A stretch of DNA of 64,000 nt from Nyssa sinensis. Lineage: Eukaryota; Streptophyta; Magnoliopsida; Cornales; Nyssaceae. The notes under the pieces are model-generated. The model saw nothing but the letters and a program-made list of their open reading frames with translations, ran no database searches and was not told the origin of the DNA. This document shows, piece after piece, positions 47,183 through 60,202 of the stretch. Position numbers and translations under genes: made by a program. Position 1 is the first letter of the stretch. Every line of letters begins with the position of its first letter. The stretch spans positions 50,600,679 to 50,664,678 of the forward strand of contig CM018047.1 of the NCBI GenBank assembly GCA_008638375.1. Reading direction: 5' to 3'.

Positions 47183-47248
47183 ACCACTCTGTTGAATCTT
47201 TTTCTGACATCACAACATGGCAAAAGGATTGCTGTCATTGAAAATGAG
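47183..47248 (+). pseudogene. CobW/metallochaperone-type GTPase exon fragment (H_B)
   Basis: TTLLNLFLTSQHGKRIAVIE continues to NE with a GAG|GT donor intact. This copy keeps the HGKRIAVIENE consensus, where the H_A copy has HSKR and a dead donor. No neighbouring CobW exons. Confidence 0.65.
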
Positions 47249-47553
47249 GTATTGAGATCCTTCTGTCCTAAAACTCAGTACTAAGGTCTATTGCTTTATT
47301 TATTTTTATTATAATACTTCTCTCTCTCTCTCTCTGGGAAACTATTTCCTATTTTGGTAGATGTACAAATATTTCCTCCAGTACTTGAATATGATGTACT
47401 TTTTCATCTTTTTAAAATTTCATCACTAAGGATTTAGTTAAATTATTGAATTACAAGTGTGGAGTGACATGTCAATTATTACTTATCATCATAGAGAGAG
47501 TAAAAATATCGTTTACATTTTGTTCTGGGATGTAATTCAGTTGTCCTTTGCAG

Positions 47554-47973
47554 GTCAGATCCTTGGGACCACCCCAGCCATTCCTGGAATGTTTCCAAAC
47601 ATGTTTTCGTTACCATCTGGGCAAGTATATTTTCCCACTTCCTTTGCAAAGAAGACTCTTGCAACCTTTGGTTACTTTTCTTTGGATGTGGATGCTTTGA
47701 TTTGCCCTTTTAAAAAAAAAAAAAAAAAAACTTTATTTTTGGGTTTTCATACTGCAGCTTGGAGCTCTTCCTATCAAGCCAGTTCAGCCATTGACTCAGC
47801 AGGTTGGCTGGATCAAGCTATGTTCTTGTTTGTTTTTCCTCATCTTTTTCTGATTTTATTCTACTTTTTCCCCCTACTACACAACATTTTATCTAAAAGT
47901 ATTATAATTTCAGGCTACTAGACATGCTCGACGTGTGTATGTCAGTGGCCTTCCAACTACTACAAATGAACAG
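47554..47973 (+). pseudogene. U2AF65 splicing factor fragment, three exons (H_B)
   Basis: Exons 47554-47624, 47758-47802 and 47914-47973 encode ILGTTPAIPGMFPNMFSLPS, LGALPIKPVQPLTQQ and ATRHARRVYVSGLPTTTNEQ. The first exon is better preserved than in H_A, but RNP2 here reads VYVSGLP instead of VYVGGLP. All other parts of U2AF65 are absent. Confidence 0.85.
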
Positions 47974-49799
47974 GTTTTTTCCTCCATCCCATTTACTCTA
48001 CTACATTATGTCTTTTCTATGTTATTCATATTCTATCACGTTCAAAAGAAGGTGATCATGTCATTAGATAGGTTTTACTGAAGGTTTACTTCCTCTACCT
48101 CTTTGATTTTCTTTTCCATTGCTAACTGTTGAAAATCTCTTTCATTCTTGGATGGAAGCAGACATAGATGACATCAAAATCAAAACGTAGCGAATCGTGG
48201 CAAAAAATTCCTAATTGCGAGAATTTCAGACTATACAAAGATTAAATGGTCCATTAATTATTTATAAATATAAAATTGGTAGAAGTTTCAAACAGACTTA
48301 TCTGATGTAACAACCAAGTGGTCAAAATCTTGCATTCAATTTCTGATAGTCCACAAATTAAATAGTTTTTTTCTTCTTCCTTAAATTTAGTCATTTTTTA
48401 TTAGCTCCAACCTTGTTTGGCATAACAAATTCACATTTTCGATGTACCCCCCCCCCCCGGCACGAGGTCTCCCTCTCTAAGAAAAGGAGAAACAAAAAGG
48501 CAACCTATCATTCTCTTGTGGTATCTGGTGATGGATAACTTATCTTTGTTAATTTGCTTCAGTTAGGCTTGGATTCAAATTGCTAGGTCCCATTACCAGC
48601 AGTTAGTTGGCTTTCTAGCGAATAATGTGGGTGAAGAAATTTAAAAAGATATGACTCCACCTTCAACTCTAATGGAGCATTTGCCTCTTGCTGTGTTTGT
48701 TAATGGTAAGTTTTGACATTTAGGTAAGCCCTGCTTTGAGAAGTGCTACATTATGAAAGCACCCCATGTATAAAATAATGATGCAAAAATGCTGCATAGT
48801 GAAGAAATATTTTCAATGCTATTCTTGGTTTAACAGAAAGGAAAACTGATGTATAATTTCAAAAGCAGAGATCTGAGGAACAAAAGTGGAATAAAAATTG
48901 AATATCTGGGCACTGGATTTTTTTATATATTATTAGTGTGAGAACTAATTCAGTTTTGTGGAGGATACAGTACAAAGCTGTTGGTAAGAACTGATGAAAA
49001 GGTAGCATTGATTTGACTAATAGAATTAACATGAACGGAGAAAATCTTAATAAAAAATACATATTTATGGAAATGGTTTAACTAAAATTTCATGTTGAGA
49101 TTTCATCATTTTCATTGATCTATGTCTTTCTAGGTTCCTCTTTGAATTTCTGTTTATTACATGTTCTCTTGTAATATTTGATGTATAATTTCAAAATCAG
49201 AGATTTGAGGAACAAAAGAGGAATAAGAATTAGAATATCTGGGCACTGGACTTTTGATGTATTATTACTGTGATATTATCTCAAATTTTTAGTGTATATG
49301 TTTATGCATATTGACTTGCAAATTTTCTTATTTCATCCCATTTAGCATAAGTTTTTGAACATTACATTTATCACAGATTTTGTTTATGCATTCTTCATAG
49401 TAGAGGGCTATTGCTTTAGTGTAATGGTAATGTGTTTGTGCATGTAAGCAGAACTTGTGTATAAAAATTACAGGCATAGAGAATCCTTAGAAATAGCCTT
49501 ATTTTCAAAGGTATGACTGGTTTAATAATTCACGATATAAGTTGTTTGGGAAATTGCCCCGTCTCATGGTTTTTCATTTTTGATAGTTAAAAAATAATTT
49601 GATTGAATAGAAAATGTAGCCAATTCCCTTGGTACACTGAACACACAACAGACAGTGGAAATCAAGAAGATAACAACGCCTCAGAAAGTTTCTACATCTC
49701 TATATCTATCTCCTACTTACCCACGATTTAGCTTCTTCTTTTTGTTTTTCAATTTTTAGATAGCAATTGAATTCTTAACCTCAACCTTGGTTGAAATGT

Positions 49800-49955
49800 C
49801 ACTACAACAAAATGCACTATTACCGACTCGCGCATGCGTCGCTAATAGTGTCATTGTGCGTCGCAAAAGACATTTAGCGAAGCACAAACGTGCGTCGCTA
49901 AGGCGTCACAAAAAATGCCGTCACTAATACTATTCGCGACGCACAAATCCGTGAA
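49800..49955 (+). mobile_element. orphan CACTA terminus (about 155 bp)
   Basis: It starts CACTACAACAAAATGCACT at 49800 and holds about seven GCGTCGC/GCGACGC motifs, but ends at GTGAAG without a second terminus. In the paralogous H_A position (14775-14786) only about 11 unrelated bases (CATCCCTAAAA) are found. Thus one CACTA end sits here alone. Confidence 0.75.
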
Positions 49956-51165
49956 GTTTTACACTCTGTTAAGATGTCTTTGGCCTTGCCTTTCAACATA
50001 CTAAATAGTGTAATTTAAGTATTTAATCCGCTAATAAAATTAAATAAATCCTTGTTTGAGTTTTGATTTATACACACCCACATATACTTAAATATATATA
50101 TAGAGAGAGATTTAATTATTAATTTTTCACAAAGACTTTGATGGTTTTAATTTAGGACAAGTAGGCTAAATAGTGGTGTACTGCATTCTGGGATGAAAGT
50201 TGTATCTTTTTTTTTTCAGTAAGGAAGTTATATCTTGATGAAAGTTCTCTTGGTTGATTTCCAGCAAATATGTGTAGTCTTGTGCAGAGAAAACCATGTT
50301 TTAACATACCGACATAGTCTAAATTTTTCCAGAAAAACAGACAAAGGAATGCAAAATCTTGATTCAATTTTCTGATTCAAACTGGCTGCTATAAACAATG
50401 GAAAAGCTATATGCACATTAAAGAGCATAAACAAATCCGTTTGGTTTCAGATTTGTCTTACTGAGTAGACTAACTTGTGTCTTGAGACAGCTTCTGAGGC
50501 ATGACGATGACAGCTTCTGAGGCATGACGATGCCAGTTTCAGTACTGTCATCATGGTGCATTGAATGAATGTTCACAATCTTCGTTTCTTGTTGATTGCA
50601 CCAAACAAGTCTACTACCTGTTCATTTCTTTACCCTTAATACAATTTTTATATAGGTTACCACGACAAAGCACCTTACCAACAAGATGAAGTTTATTTGT
50701 TATGATTTACTGTTATTTTTTAAAAAAACAAATAAAGAAACAACATTCAGGCACTGGACCTTAATGAGAGTAATGTACTGAATTTACTGTTCACAACTCT
50801 ATGCATTCTTCTTTGAAATAGCAACAGTGACTTATCAAGCTGGATTGGCCCCTCCTCAGTCTATTTGGAAGGAAGGCATGAAACTAAACTAGAAATGAAT
50901 CTTATGGCCAACCATGAAAGTCCCTCCTCTCGCATATGTCCCAACTCATGGCTCCAGCAGCATATAAATATTCTTGAACCCCAAGTTGTCATCATGTGGT
51001 CGTCTAAAATTTAAGCTTGACTTCACCCTCAATGTGTCAATTGGAAGCGTAACTAATTGATAGATCCTCTACCCTTTGAGCTACAACTCTACAAAAGACT
51101 TACAAAAACCTGTTGCCACACCCTTGAATTATCCTTTTCTGAACTGTTTTCTTTAATTTTAATAC

Positions 51166-51420
51166 ATGATGATTCAACCATTCCTTCATAAGCAAATTAA
51201 CATCATGACTTGCTCTGCAAATCAATCCTATTCCACTGCCACACTTCCTGATCACTTCCAGCAACAATCTTCAGCACCCAAATCTCCACTCTCATCCATT
51301 CCCTTGAAGCTTGCTTTGAAAAAGACTAACATGTCCAATCATCTAGCGCAAGAACCTCTATACATTTCGTCTCAAAGAGGTTTTGGATACTATGATGAAT
51401 CAAAAGATTCAAATCTCTAG
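51166..51420 (+). other. 84-codon open frame, H_B copy
   Basis: Counterpart of 15981-16235; starts MMIQPFLHKQ and keeps the same stop. Family not recognised. Confidence 0.25.
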
Positions 51421-52299
51421 ACTCTTTGATCCACTGCAAAGCCTACAAAGCCCATAGATCAATACCAATACAAATTAACATCAATTTTGATCAACAATCT
51501 TAAGAAGTTGCAGCTCAGAAACTTAAAATTGGCATATGCTCTAAGGAAATGGTTTAGCTGAGATTTCATAATTTTCATTGATCTAGGTCTTTCTAGGCTC
51601 GTCTTTGAATTTTTGTTTATTACATGTTCTTCTATAATATTTTGCGGTCGTTGAATTTTCGTGATTTGAATTTGTTTGTAATTTTTTGTTCATTATTTCC
51701 GCACTGCAGCAGGTGAGAGAAAAAGCACAAAATGATCGCTAGAAGAACAACGAAGAGACGATTTCAACGTCAATTTCACTAATTTACTATGATATCAAAT
51801 GTTATACATTATACGTGTGTGTGTATGTGTATTTATATTTGTGTTCTCGAAAAAATCAAATTAGCTTTTAAATGTTGTAGTTTCCCCAAAAAAAAAAAAA
51901 AAAAAAATCATTATTTGAGTCACTTAAATGATGTGTAATTGGCTTGAACAGCTTGAGATTATTTACAATTTGATATTTATGAACTTCAATTCATTAATAG
52001 CAATGATGTTTCTTTGATATTTTGTATCTATTTACTGATAATATTCACCCTCTTTCAATATGTACACACCTGACGTGATTAATTATCTCGTCATCCATTA
52101 GCTTATATTTATTTTCTTCACTTCACATTAAGAAATCAAGCATGTCATGTTGGGTTTTTTGGGAAGCTCTTCTTTCGTCTATGAGTTGTCGTAACATCCT
52201 GGTAATATTCTTCCTTGCCTGTGTGACACATCCCTATTATATATATACCAAAATTCTTCTAATAATAACAATAGAGAGATAAATTGTTAGGCAATTTAC

Positions 52300-52843
52300 C
52301 TGAAATCTGCAACGGTAATTTGTGTCGAGAAAGTCAACGAGCAGTGAAAGGGTTCCTAATACTAACTTAAAGAATTCTGTCACGAATAGTTGACAAATTG
52401 AGCTGGATTCAATATGAGCAATTTGCTTAAGGTGGTGAGAGAAGTGTCATCTGAACAAAATTTTGGAACACATGAATTAAAACAGATGAAGAATGAATGA
52501 AACTTGATCAAACACCATTTTCTTTGAAGTTTTAACATTTTTTATACAAACCTCTTTGGTTTTTTCTTGAATTTCAATCATTTTGTTATCCCAATTGCTT
52601 AGGTGGTCCCTGATCATGGAAGGGCTTATGAGAGCAAGTAATGCCCCTCTCATATTCTTGTGAGTGGAGCCATGAACAGCTGCAATGTTGCATTTCTCTA
52701 AGATTTATTAGCATGGACTGTAGGTAGCCAGGTACAAGACCTTTTGCTTCATTCATGAGAATATATCTGTTTATCTCTAGATCCGTGGAAACAATTGTAG
52801 GGCAGCCTAATATGTGGGATTTGAAAAAACTTCCATACTTGGT
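52300..52843 (-). pseudogene. CYP85A-type P450 fragment, antisense (H_B)
   Basis: Exon 52843-52552 includes KYGSFFKSHILGCPTIVST, which is partly deleted in H_A, and keeps a GAG|GT donor. Exon 52450-52300 follows. It shares the loss of about 12 residues between SMIRD and HLSNWDN, so that deletion predates the split of the two copies. An extra base frameshifts the IAAVHG region downstream (TTATTAGC at 52705). Heme-binding region absent. Confidence 0.75.
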
Positions 52844-54569
52844 ACAGTAAAAGAAATGAAGAAAATTTTGATTAAAATTTTATAGAACAAACTACAGGAA
52901 TGATTAGTCATAAATTTATACATTTTCAAGTTAAAATTACTAGAAAACCCAATTGTTATATATATAGTGGCTATATGTCATTTTTTTTTTCATTTATGTA
53001 GACCTTTATTTCCTTTTGTTTATTTAATTATTTTAAAAATATATTTTAGATTAAAAACCAAAGTTTTGCCAAGGCACTTTTAAGAATCTCAAAAGATGCC
53101 TACAGAGAACAAAGGGACTTAAATGGATTGGTAGTATAATCAAATCATTATTCTTTTAATCATGTTTTGGTTCTCAATAGAATGACAAAAGGAAATCACA
53201 TTCAAGGACATTCCTTTTCTTTCTTCTTTTCAGACAAAGTGTAAAAATTGTGGGGTGCTATTTTTCTTTGCAAAATTATATATTGTTGTTTTAAAACTTT
53301 CAAACCAACTCATTGATGCAAAAGACATCTTCAATGTTGTTGGAGACACTTTTGAAAGCATGATGAAATTTTGTGCCAGTCTCTTATTGATTAATTAGAG
53401 CAAGTAGTGTTGGTGAAATGTTTTTATATAGTCAAGTTTCTATAATACAATGCTAGCTTGTTTGTGGCAGTGCAATATCTATGTAGTTCTTGACATGCCC
53501 CGTTGAATTCTACGATCAGATGGATCACTCATAAACATGAAGTTAATAAGGATTGCCAAGTAACACATGCTGAGAATTGGATTCCTTCTTGCGCAGTATC
53601 TATGTAAGTTGCATTTGGTGCTAATTTTCTTTTATGTTTGAAGATACAATTTCCAAATACGATGAAAAAAAAAAAAGGGCTTTTCATACGATATGAACAG
53701 AGTAAGCGATAGGATTTTCTTCATAATGACAAAAGGAAATAGAGTTTTATTTGTCCCTCTCATTGAAATGTGATTCCACTAAGAATGTTAAATAAAATGA
53801 TTTTAGGGAAGAAATAAGAGTATGATCTCAAAACACGAGAAAGCATGTGCAACTAAAATTGTTGAAAAAATCATTGTGATATAATCTATTCTGGGCATTA
53901 ATATAATGATGCTTGTTCTTAGTGTTTTTCTTGGAGAGTGAAAATTGTATAATGAGTTTTCTTAATCATAATGTGCTGCCAACGTGCGCATTTGGAAGAT
54001 TGTAATTTATACTTAAGTAATGAGGTAACATATTGAATACAACTTAGAGTAAAAAGCTATTTGATGGAGCTATAAAAGTTTGGGGTTTTGGACGATTTGA
54101 GAGAATTTGTTCTTTATTTCTATTATTTTTCTTTGGATTTGCTTTTATATTTTTGGATTGTCTATGGCTATCGGGTGTTTGTATACATTTGGAGTTTGCC
54201 TTGTAACCATGCATTTAGAGGGCCTGTGGTTGGAAGGATTCTTCATAAAAATAAAAATAAAAACTTCTTCTGAAACCGAAATAATGTAGATCATAGAATC
54301 TGAAATATTAGTCTTATTTCCGTCAGTTTCTTAGGAAAACTAGGGTGGTTGAGTGAAATTTAATATTTGTCAATAGCATTGAATTTGTTTTAATTTATTT
54401 ATTTTAATAGCATTGAATTTGAATTTCTTAGGAAATATGATCATTTGAACATATTTCTTGTTAGTGAAGTCAGATTCTTCATTAGGAAATTCAGCCCATA
54501 TTTAATATACCAAAATTTATCATCTAAATTTGTTCCATGTGATGACTAATATAATGTACTTGACTACAG

Positions 54570-54795
54570 AGAGAAAAAGCCAGAGTTATCAACTTGAGTT
54601 TTTGTTCAACTATTATGTGAGGATGCTTTGGAAACATCATGCAGAACTGAAACTGTCAAAAGTATAGGACTCTATTGTACAACGGTTGCAAATATATCCT
54701 TTCAGTTCGAACCTTTACAACGCTTTAGTTGAAATTGGCCATCTTTATACTGCACCCAATAAACTGCGGTGGATATTTGACGACTACTGTCACAA
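54570..54795 (+). pseudogene. NRDE2 homologue exon fragment (H_B)
   Basis: Same exon as 19345-19570, ending NKLRWIFDDYCHK. It carries a TAG in place of the KVW tryptophan (about 54665-54667), and the donor GT has become GC. It is more decayed than the H_A copy. Confidence 0.7.
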
Positions 54796-55537
54796 GCAAT
54801 ATCTTGTTTCTTTGTACATAAATCACATATTTTGTTGCACAAATCTAAAAACTTAGCTCCAGTAACCCCCTGCAAAATTTTTGCTGGCCACTGTCATCTG
54901 TGGGATCTCTGTCCTTTCATCTTACTAGCTTTTATTAATACATATTTTGAATTATAGTAATTAAATATTATAATCTTGGTTAATTTTGGGGGGAGATAGA
55001 AATTGAAATGCTCTATAAGCTTATTGTATTTGCAGTGTGAAAAGGTCACGAAAGTGATGTACAATACCTGGTGCCAATCAAAATTCCAATCTTAGGCAAA
55101 AGTTAATTAGTTCTATTTTAATCTAATCATGTAATTATTTGTGGATATAACAAATGAAGTATTGGGATGAAGTATAAAATATTTCAATTCAGAAACTAGC
55201 TCTAGAGTATAAGATTGGGATGAAGTGTTTGGAAAAAACAATGAAACCTCCAATGAAGGCTTCAGAATTATGGAGTGATAAACCAGTCGTGATTCTTTGC
55301 ATCCGGTTTTTTTTCACTCTCTATATTTGATATGATCTTATAATCTTAATATACTTATGTGGAAAATTCACTAAAACTTTTTTTTTTGTCAACTCCCCTT
55401 TATTGATAAGTAAAGAATGCATGCCCATGACAAAGTACAAGTGGATGTAAATATTTTGAATTGAGCTTTAATAAAATAGAAAATTGTTTAGTTGAATTAG
55501 ATTAATTGATGCAACTTTTTAAGTTATTTCGTTTATT

Positions 55538-55544
<7 letters not shown>

Positions 55545-55574
<30 letters not shown>
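55545..55574. repeat. GT microsatellite
   Basis: A (GT)n tract of about 26 bases replaces a TA tract at the paralogous H_A position (20316-20327). Confidence 0.85.
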
Positions 55575-55575
<1 letters not shown>

Positions 55576-57163
55576 GATTAGGTAGCTTTGTGAAACTAAG
55601 TGAATATATTCAGCTAGAGATGCAGCAATCTTCAATCGCATCCACAACATCGTCGACTGCGACGTCTCACACCAATTACCTAAACATTGACAATTGCTTC
55701 TTACGAATAAGAGATCGCTTTGGGATAGGGAGGATTGAGGCCAAACATTTTGAATAAACAATTATCAATGATGATGATTGAATCGCTAAGAGAAAAGGGC
55801 ATAAAGACTCACCAATTTGTTCCATCTTCCCTTGGACCAGTTTTGCTACGCTATTTCCTCTTATCAACGAAAGCATGAAGATGAAGATGACGGTCAAAGG
55901 TCGAGTTGTGTCACAAAGTAGCTCTTTCCGGTAAGGGGAGACACAAAGGGGTTTGTATTTTATGGGTAAATCAGATTTTGCGGCTGTGTATTCTTCAACT
56001 TCTTCTCTCTTCTTTGCAAACACGTGCCATCTATTCTGCAGTTTCCCAGCGACTCTTCCTATTTCTTCTTTGTGAAAAGTTGTTGCTCATCTTTTGTTAT
56101 TCATTTGTGTTGAATAGTTGAAGAATGTGTAGAAGAGATTTCATTACCTGAAATGTATTAAAATCTTTTATTTAAAACTTTGCAGTCTTTTCTCATAAAT
56201 TCTCAGAAACCAAACAGAGGAAAACTATCAGAACCAAATCATACAAAATGTTCTTTATTCCCTTCTATGCATTTGCTATTTCAAACCAGTGATTGCAAAA
56301 AATGAAAGCTTCACTTGGTTTGGCTTTCTCAGACATGGGGTTAATGCAATTTGTTATTGTAAATTATTCTGCGTGTTTTTTGTTTTGTTTTCTACACTTT
56401 CCTTATATTTTTTTATTTTTCAATATATTAAATAGTTATGATGTGCGTAACGTGTGCCTTGCGCCTTTCCCCTTAGGAAGATAGGAATTTTTGCCTTCAT
56501 CACCCACCTTATTTAATTAAGATTCTTGCCAAAGTTCCTACCCTGATCAATAGTCTGGTTGAATGATTCTAATCATGTGATATATATGATATTTCTAATT
56601 TGACTATTTTGATCATCTGATACAAAAATTGTTCCATTCTTTTTTATGATCCATGTCATCTCATGGATAACTCTAGACACCCGCTTATATGTGTTGATTG
56701 GTAAAAGCCATTGAACTGATGGTTGTAGTTCTTTGCCTGTTCTGTCTTTTGTATGGATACTACAGGCTGACAATGACCTTTTTTAAAGTATAGTGTGCCA
56801 TGTAGAGTGCCAGACAGAACTTTTTTCAAGCAGGAAGAAACTGAGTGATTCATGATTAAGACTGTTGTATACAAATTTAGATATTATTCAAACAAACTAG
56901 AACCTTAATCTTGGAATATCTTGTGAGATACATTGAAAATAGAAATCGATGTCTAAGAGTAGGTTTGGCTCTAGACTTGTGTGTGTTTGTATGTGGTAAC
57001 ATTTCTAATGGGTTCCTATATGTTAGAACATTCCTTTGGAACAATTATTATTTATGGTTTAGTTGCCCCTAGGAATGCACTAAAATTTTATGGTACATGA
57101 TCACTTTTATCAGTTAACATGCTACATGCTTGTGCTATCAGATTAAATTAGAACAGTAAAAAC

Positions 57164-57312
57164 AGATTGAACAAAGTTTCCAGCAAGCTCAAGCTTGGCT
57201 GGTATCTCCTCCACCTCCCCATATGAGAAGTTGAGGGTTCAAGTCCCTTAGAGGCAAAGTGAGTGTGTGATTTACCTATCAAAAAAAAAAAAAAAATAGG
57301 TTGAACAAAGTT
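57164..57312 (+). mobile_element. tRNA-derived SINE (H_B copy)
   Basis: Same SINE as 21919-22066: B box GGTTCAAGTCC, A-rich tail at 57281-57296, flanking repeats AGATTGAACAAAGTT and AGGTTGAACAAAGTT. Confidence 0.7.
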
Positions 57313-57455
57313 AAAAATGACTTTCTGTTACTAATTCTAGTTGATTCAATTATTTTGTCTACTCAGTTATATAGAAATTTGGTTTAACCTTTGAACCTTC
57401 AGAATTTTGGCTATATGTTTGTATAACCATTAATTTCCCTTTCTTTCTTCCTCAG

Positions 57456-57641
57456 CAAGAAAAGGGACAGCCATTGCCAAAGTTTGGTGAATGGGATGTA
57501 AATGACCTTACTTCAGCTAAGGGATTTACTGTGATCTTCAATAAGGCCAGGGATAAGAAAAAGACAAGTGGCAAACCTGAGTCACCAACGAAAGCAGATT
57601 CTAATATTAAGCATGGAGCAGATACTGTCAAGGCTCAGGCT
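57456..57641 (+). pseudogene. NOI/RIN4-like domain exon fragment (H_B)
   Basis: A 186-bp exon (CAG|CAAGAA...GGCT|GTAAGT) with intact borders encodes QEKGQPLPKFGEWDVNDLTS and FTVIFNKARDKKKTS. The NOI core PKFGEW is intact. The N-terminal and the Cys-rich C-terminal exons were not found in the following 2.6 kb, so this is a single captured exon. Confidence 0.8.
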
Positions 57642-57644
57642 GTA

Positions 57645-60200
57645 AGTTTTTCTTTGATTATTCACTGATGCTCCACCTCTTCTCCACAATTGAATAGATA
57701 TCTAAGGCCGCCAATTTTATTTTGTACTTGCTTGTTAATAGATAACGATTGCATTCATTTTGGTGTTATTCCCATATCTTTGATAATATCACTATCTACA
57801 GAAGTATGACTTCATCCTATCTACCTCAGCCTGGAGGATCATACTCAATATTCATTAGATGTAAACCAGTTAGATGGTACTGATCCATGTTTTCTATCAC
57901 AATAATCAGGATTTACTAGTTGGAAATGAATACAAAGAAAAAGAAACCTATTGGTTTAGATATGTTGTCTGGATGGTTGGATTACAACCTGGGTAATACC
58001 TAGGAAAGGAACATGAGTTTCTCTGGTCTTGCCTCTTTTATGAACAGAACTGGGCAAATTTGGCAATGTTTTGTTGATATAATAGAAAATGCTAGTTTCC
58101 TTATATTGAAATCTTATTATAAGGTACAATTTGTGGCTGTTTTTATGAGTTGATTGTGATCATGGATAGGGAAAATTATAAATTTCTCATGCCAATCACC
58201 AGAACAAAGAATCAGATCCTGAAAAAATGGTTAATACGATTAAGAGTAGTGCAAAATATCCCTAAATTTTAAAAAAAAATTCATGCTATGATTAATTAAT
58301 ATTGGTGAAATAACTTTCTCAATCCCAAATAGAGGAGAAAAACCAAGAGCGCGCACACACACACACAATTAGATAAAAAAACATTCCAACATTGAAGTCT
58401 ATTTAGGCCAATTTAGCCTCTAGCTTGTTCTAATTAGGGAAATTGTGACTATAGCCTATAGAAACTTCAATAAGTTGAGTAGATGGACTGAAAATATTCA
58501 GATACGAGGAAATTTTACTAAAAATTTTGTTAAACTGTGGCAACTTTAACCTAATTGATAGTGGGAAACTTTAACCTCATTGATAGTAACTACCACTTAT
58601 CATTCTTCAAGCACTGAACCTCCAAGTCTTCCAGTTGTGTAATTTTTCTCTACATAGGCACAGAAAGAAACATTAAGCCTCACATCTGCTACTTTCCTTG
58701 TTTATGGCTATGTCCAGGCAAATCAATGAGAATAAGAGCTGGAAGCCTAGAACCTTACCTACATATTGTGTAGAGAACGTCTCTTGAAGCTTCTTTAGTC
58801 TTTTTGTTGTCTTAAGGCTCCTGATGAAAGTGAGGTAGTGGACCTAAATATTGCAGAGCATATTTGATAGGCATTTTTTCTCTCCCTAAAGAAAATTTTT
58901 GCATGCCCACAATCCTAAAAAACAACTTTGTTATATCATAAAATTGAGAGCTAAATTAAGAGCTGCTTATAATCTTAGAAGGCAATAATTTAAGAATTAC
59001 TAATCACCCGACTTGTACATTAAGAAATAGGAAGTATTTTTAAAGTTTTCTTTTTCTTTATTCAAGTCGTGATTTGAGTTGACACTTTCCTGATGTTTTT
59101 TTTGTAGATCACCCTATGAAAGACTCCTTTACGATCCACAGAACTATTTGAATTGGAAACTTGGAAGGAAGATCGTCTCTCTTTTCATGACAAAGTGGTC
59201 GACTAATTCTTTATATTATTATTTTATTCTTGATTGCTTGTATTTAATTGACCCTTGTTGTAAATGCAAATTCTTTTTTTCCTTTTTTGCTATTTTAGTT
59301 TAAAAGGTCATAGTAATTTCTTTTTCTTCCTTTTATTTCTTTTTATATACAAATCCAAAATTCACAGAACATGTATATAGCAAAATAAATTAAAATCATT
59401 GTGATTTTATCATCCCAAACCGATTGACAATATGAATCATATGACAAACATGTTGTTTAAGATTTTAACTTCACATGCAAAGTTGATATTACATTTTCAC
59501 TACTGTGACATCTTTAAGACAGATTCAAACCTAAATGAACCTAAATTTCATGGCAATGAATAACAGTTACAATAACATTATGAACCATTGTTTTATCAAA
59601 TTTTCATGGAATTCTTTTTACCAAATACAAGCCCTTAATCAAGTTTTCATTGTCTTGATGCCTCAAAGTGCATATGTGGTAGACATTATTTATACAACCC
59701 ATTATTTGATTTTTAGCCTATTGCCCAAATTTTCATAAACAAGTTAGCCTTAAAATTTAAAGATTTCTTGTAGTAAATTTGATAAGCCTCATAACCATTA
59801 AGTCATTGTAGTCATTTTTTATTACTTAATCCATGATTTCTACAAACTACCAAATCTTCTCATTGTGGATTAAGTTGCCCTCTTATTCTTAGATGAATGA
59901 AATGAGTCTTAAAAAGTATAGCATGCATAAGTGTAATCATTTCCCTTACTTTTAAGAACACCTATTTTATTTTTTGAAGTAAAATAAATTTCTTTTTTCA
60001 AAATTGTCAACTCGATTATCTTCATAAATTAATGTAAAATCTTTCATTTTAATATTTTTATGACCCTATAGATAGTAATTTATATTTTATTCACAAATAT
60101 TCTATAATTAGTAATTGGTGTTTTTAAATATGAATTTGTTTCCTTTTAAAGTTCTTTTTAAATAATATTATTAAAATGTTTAAATTATTAATAAGCTTTT
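57645..60200. other. Helitron 3' portion, no gene recognised
   Basis: AT-rich sequence with a CA microsatellite at 58353-58368. A possible exon after TTGTAG at 59108 (SPYERLLYDPQNYLNWKLGRK) was seen but could not be assigned. Absent from the H_A copy because of its 3' truncation. Confidence 0.5.
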
Positions 60201-60202
60201 TC

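Noticed and set aside
59108..59200. Possible additional captured exon (YDPQNYLNWKLGRK)
   Set aside because: It has an acceptor-like TTGTAG, but the family could not be recognised and no second exon was seen.
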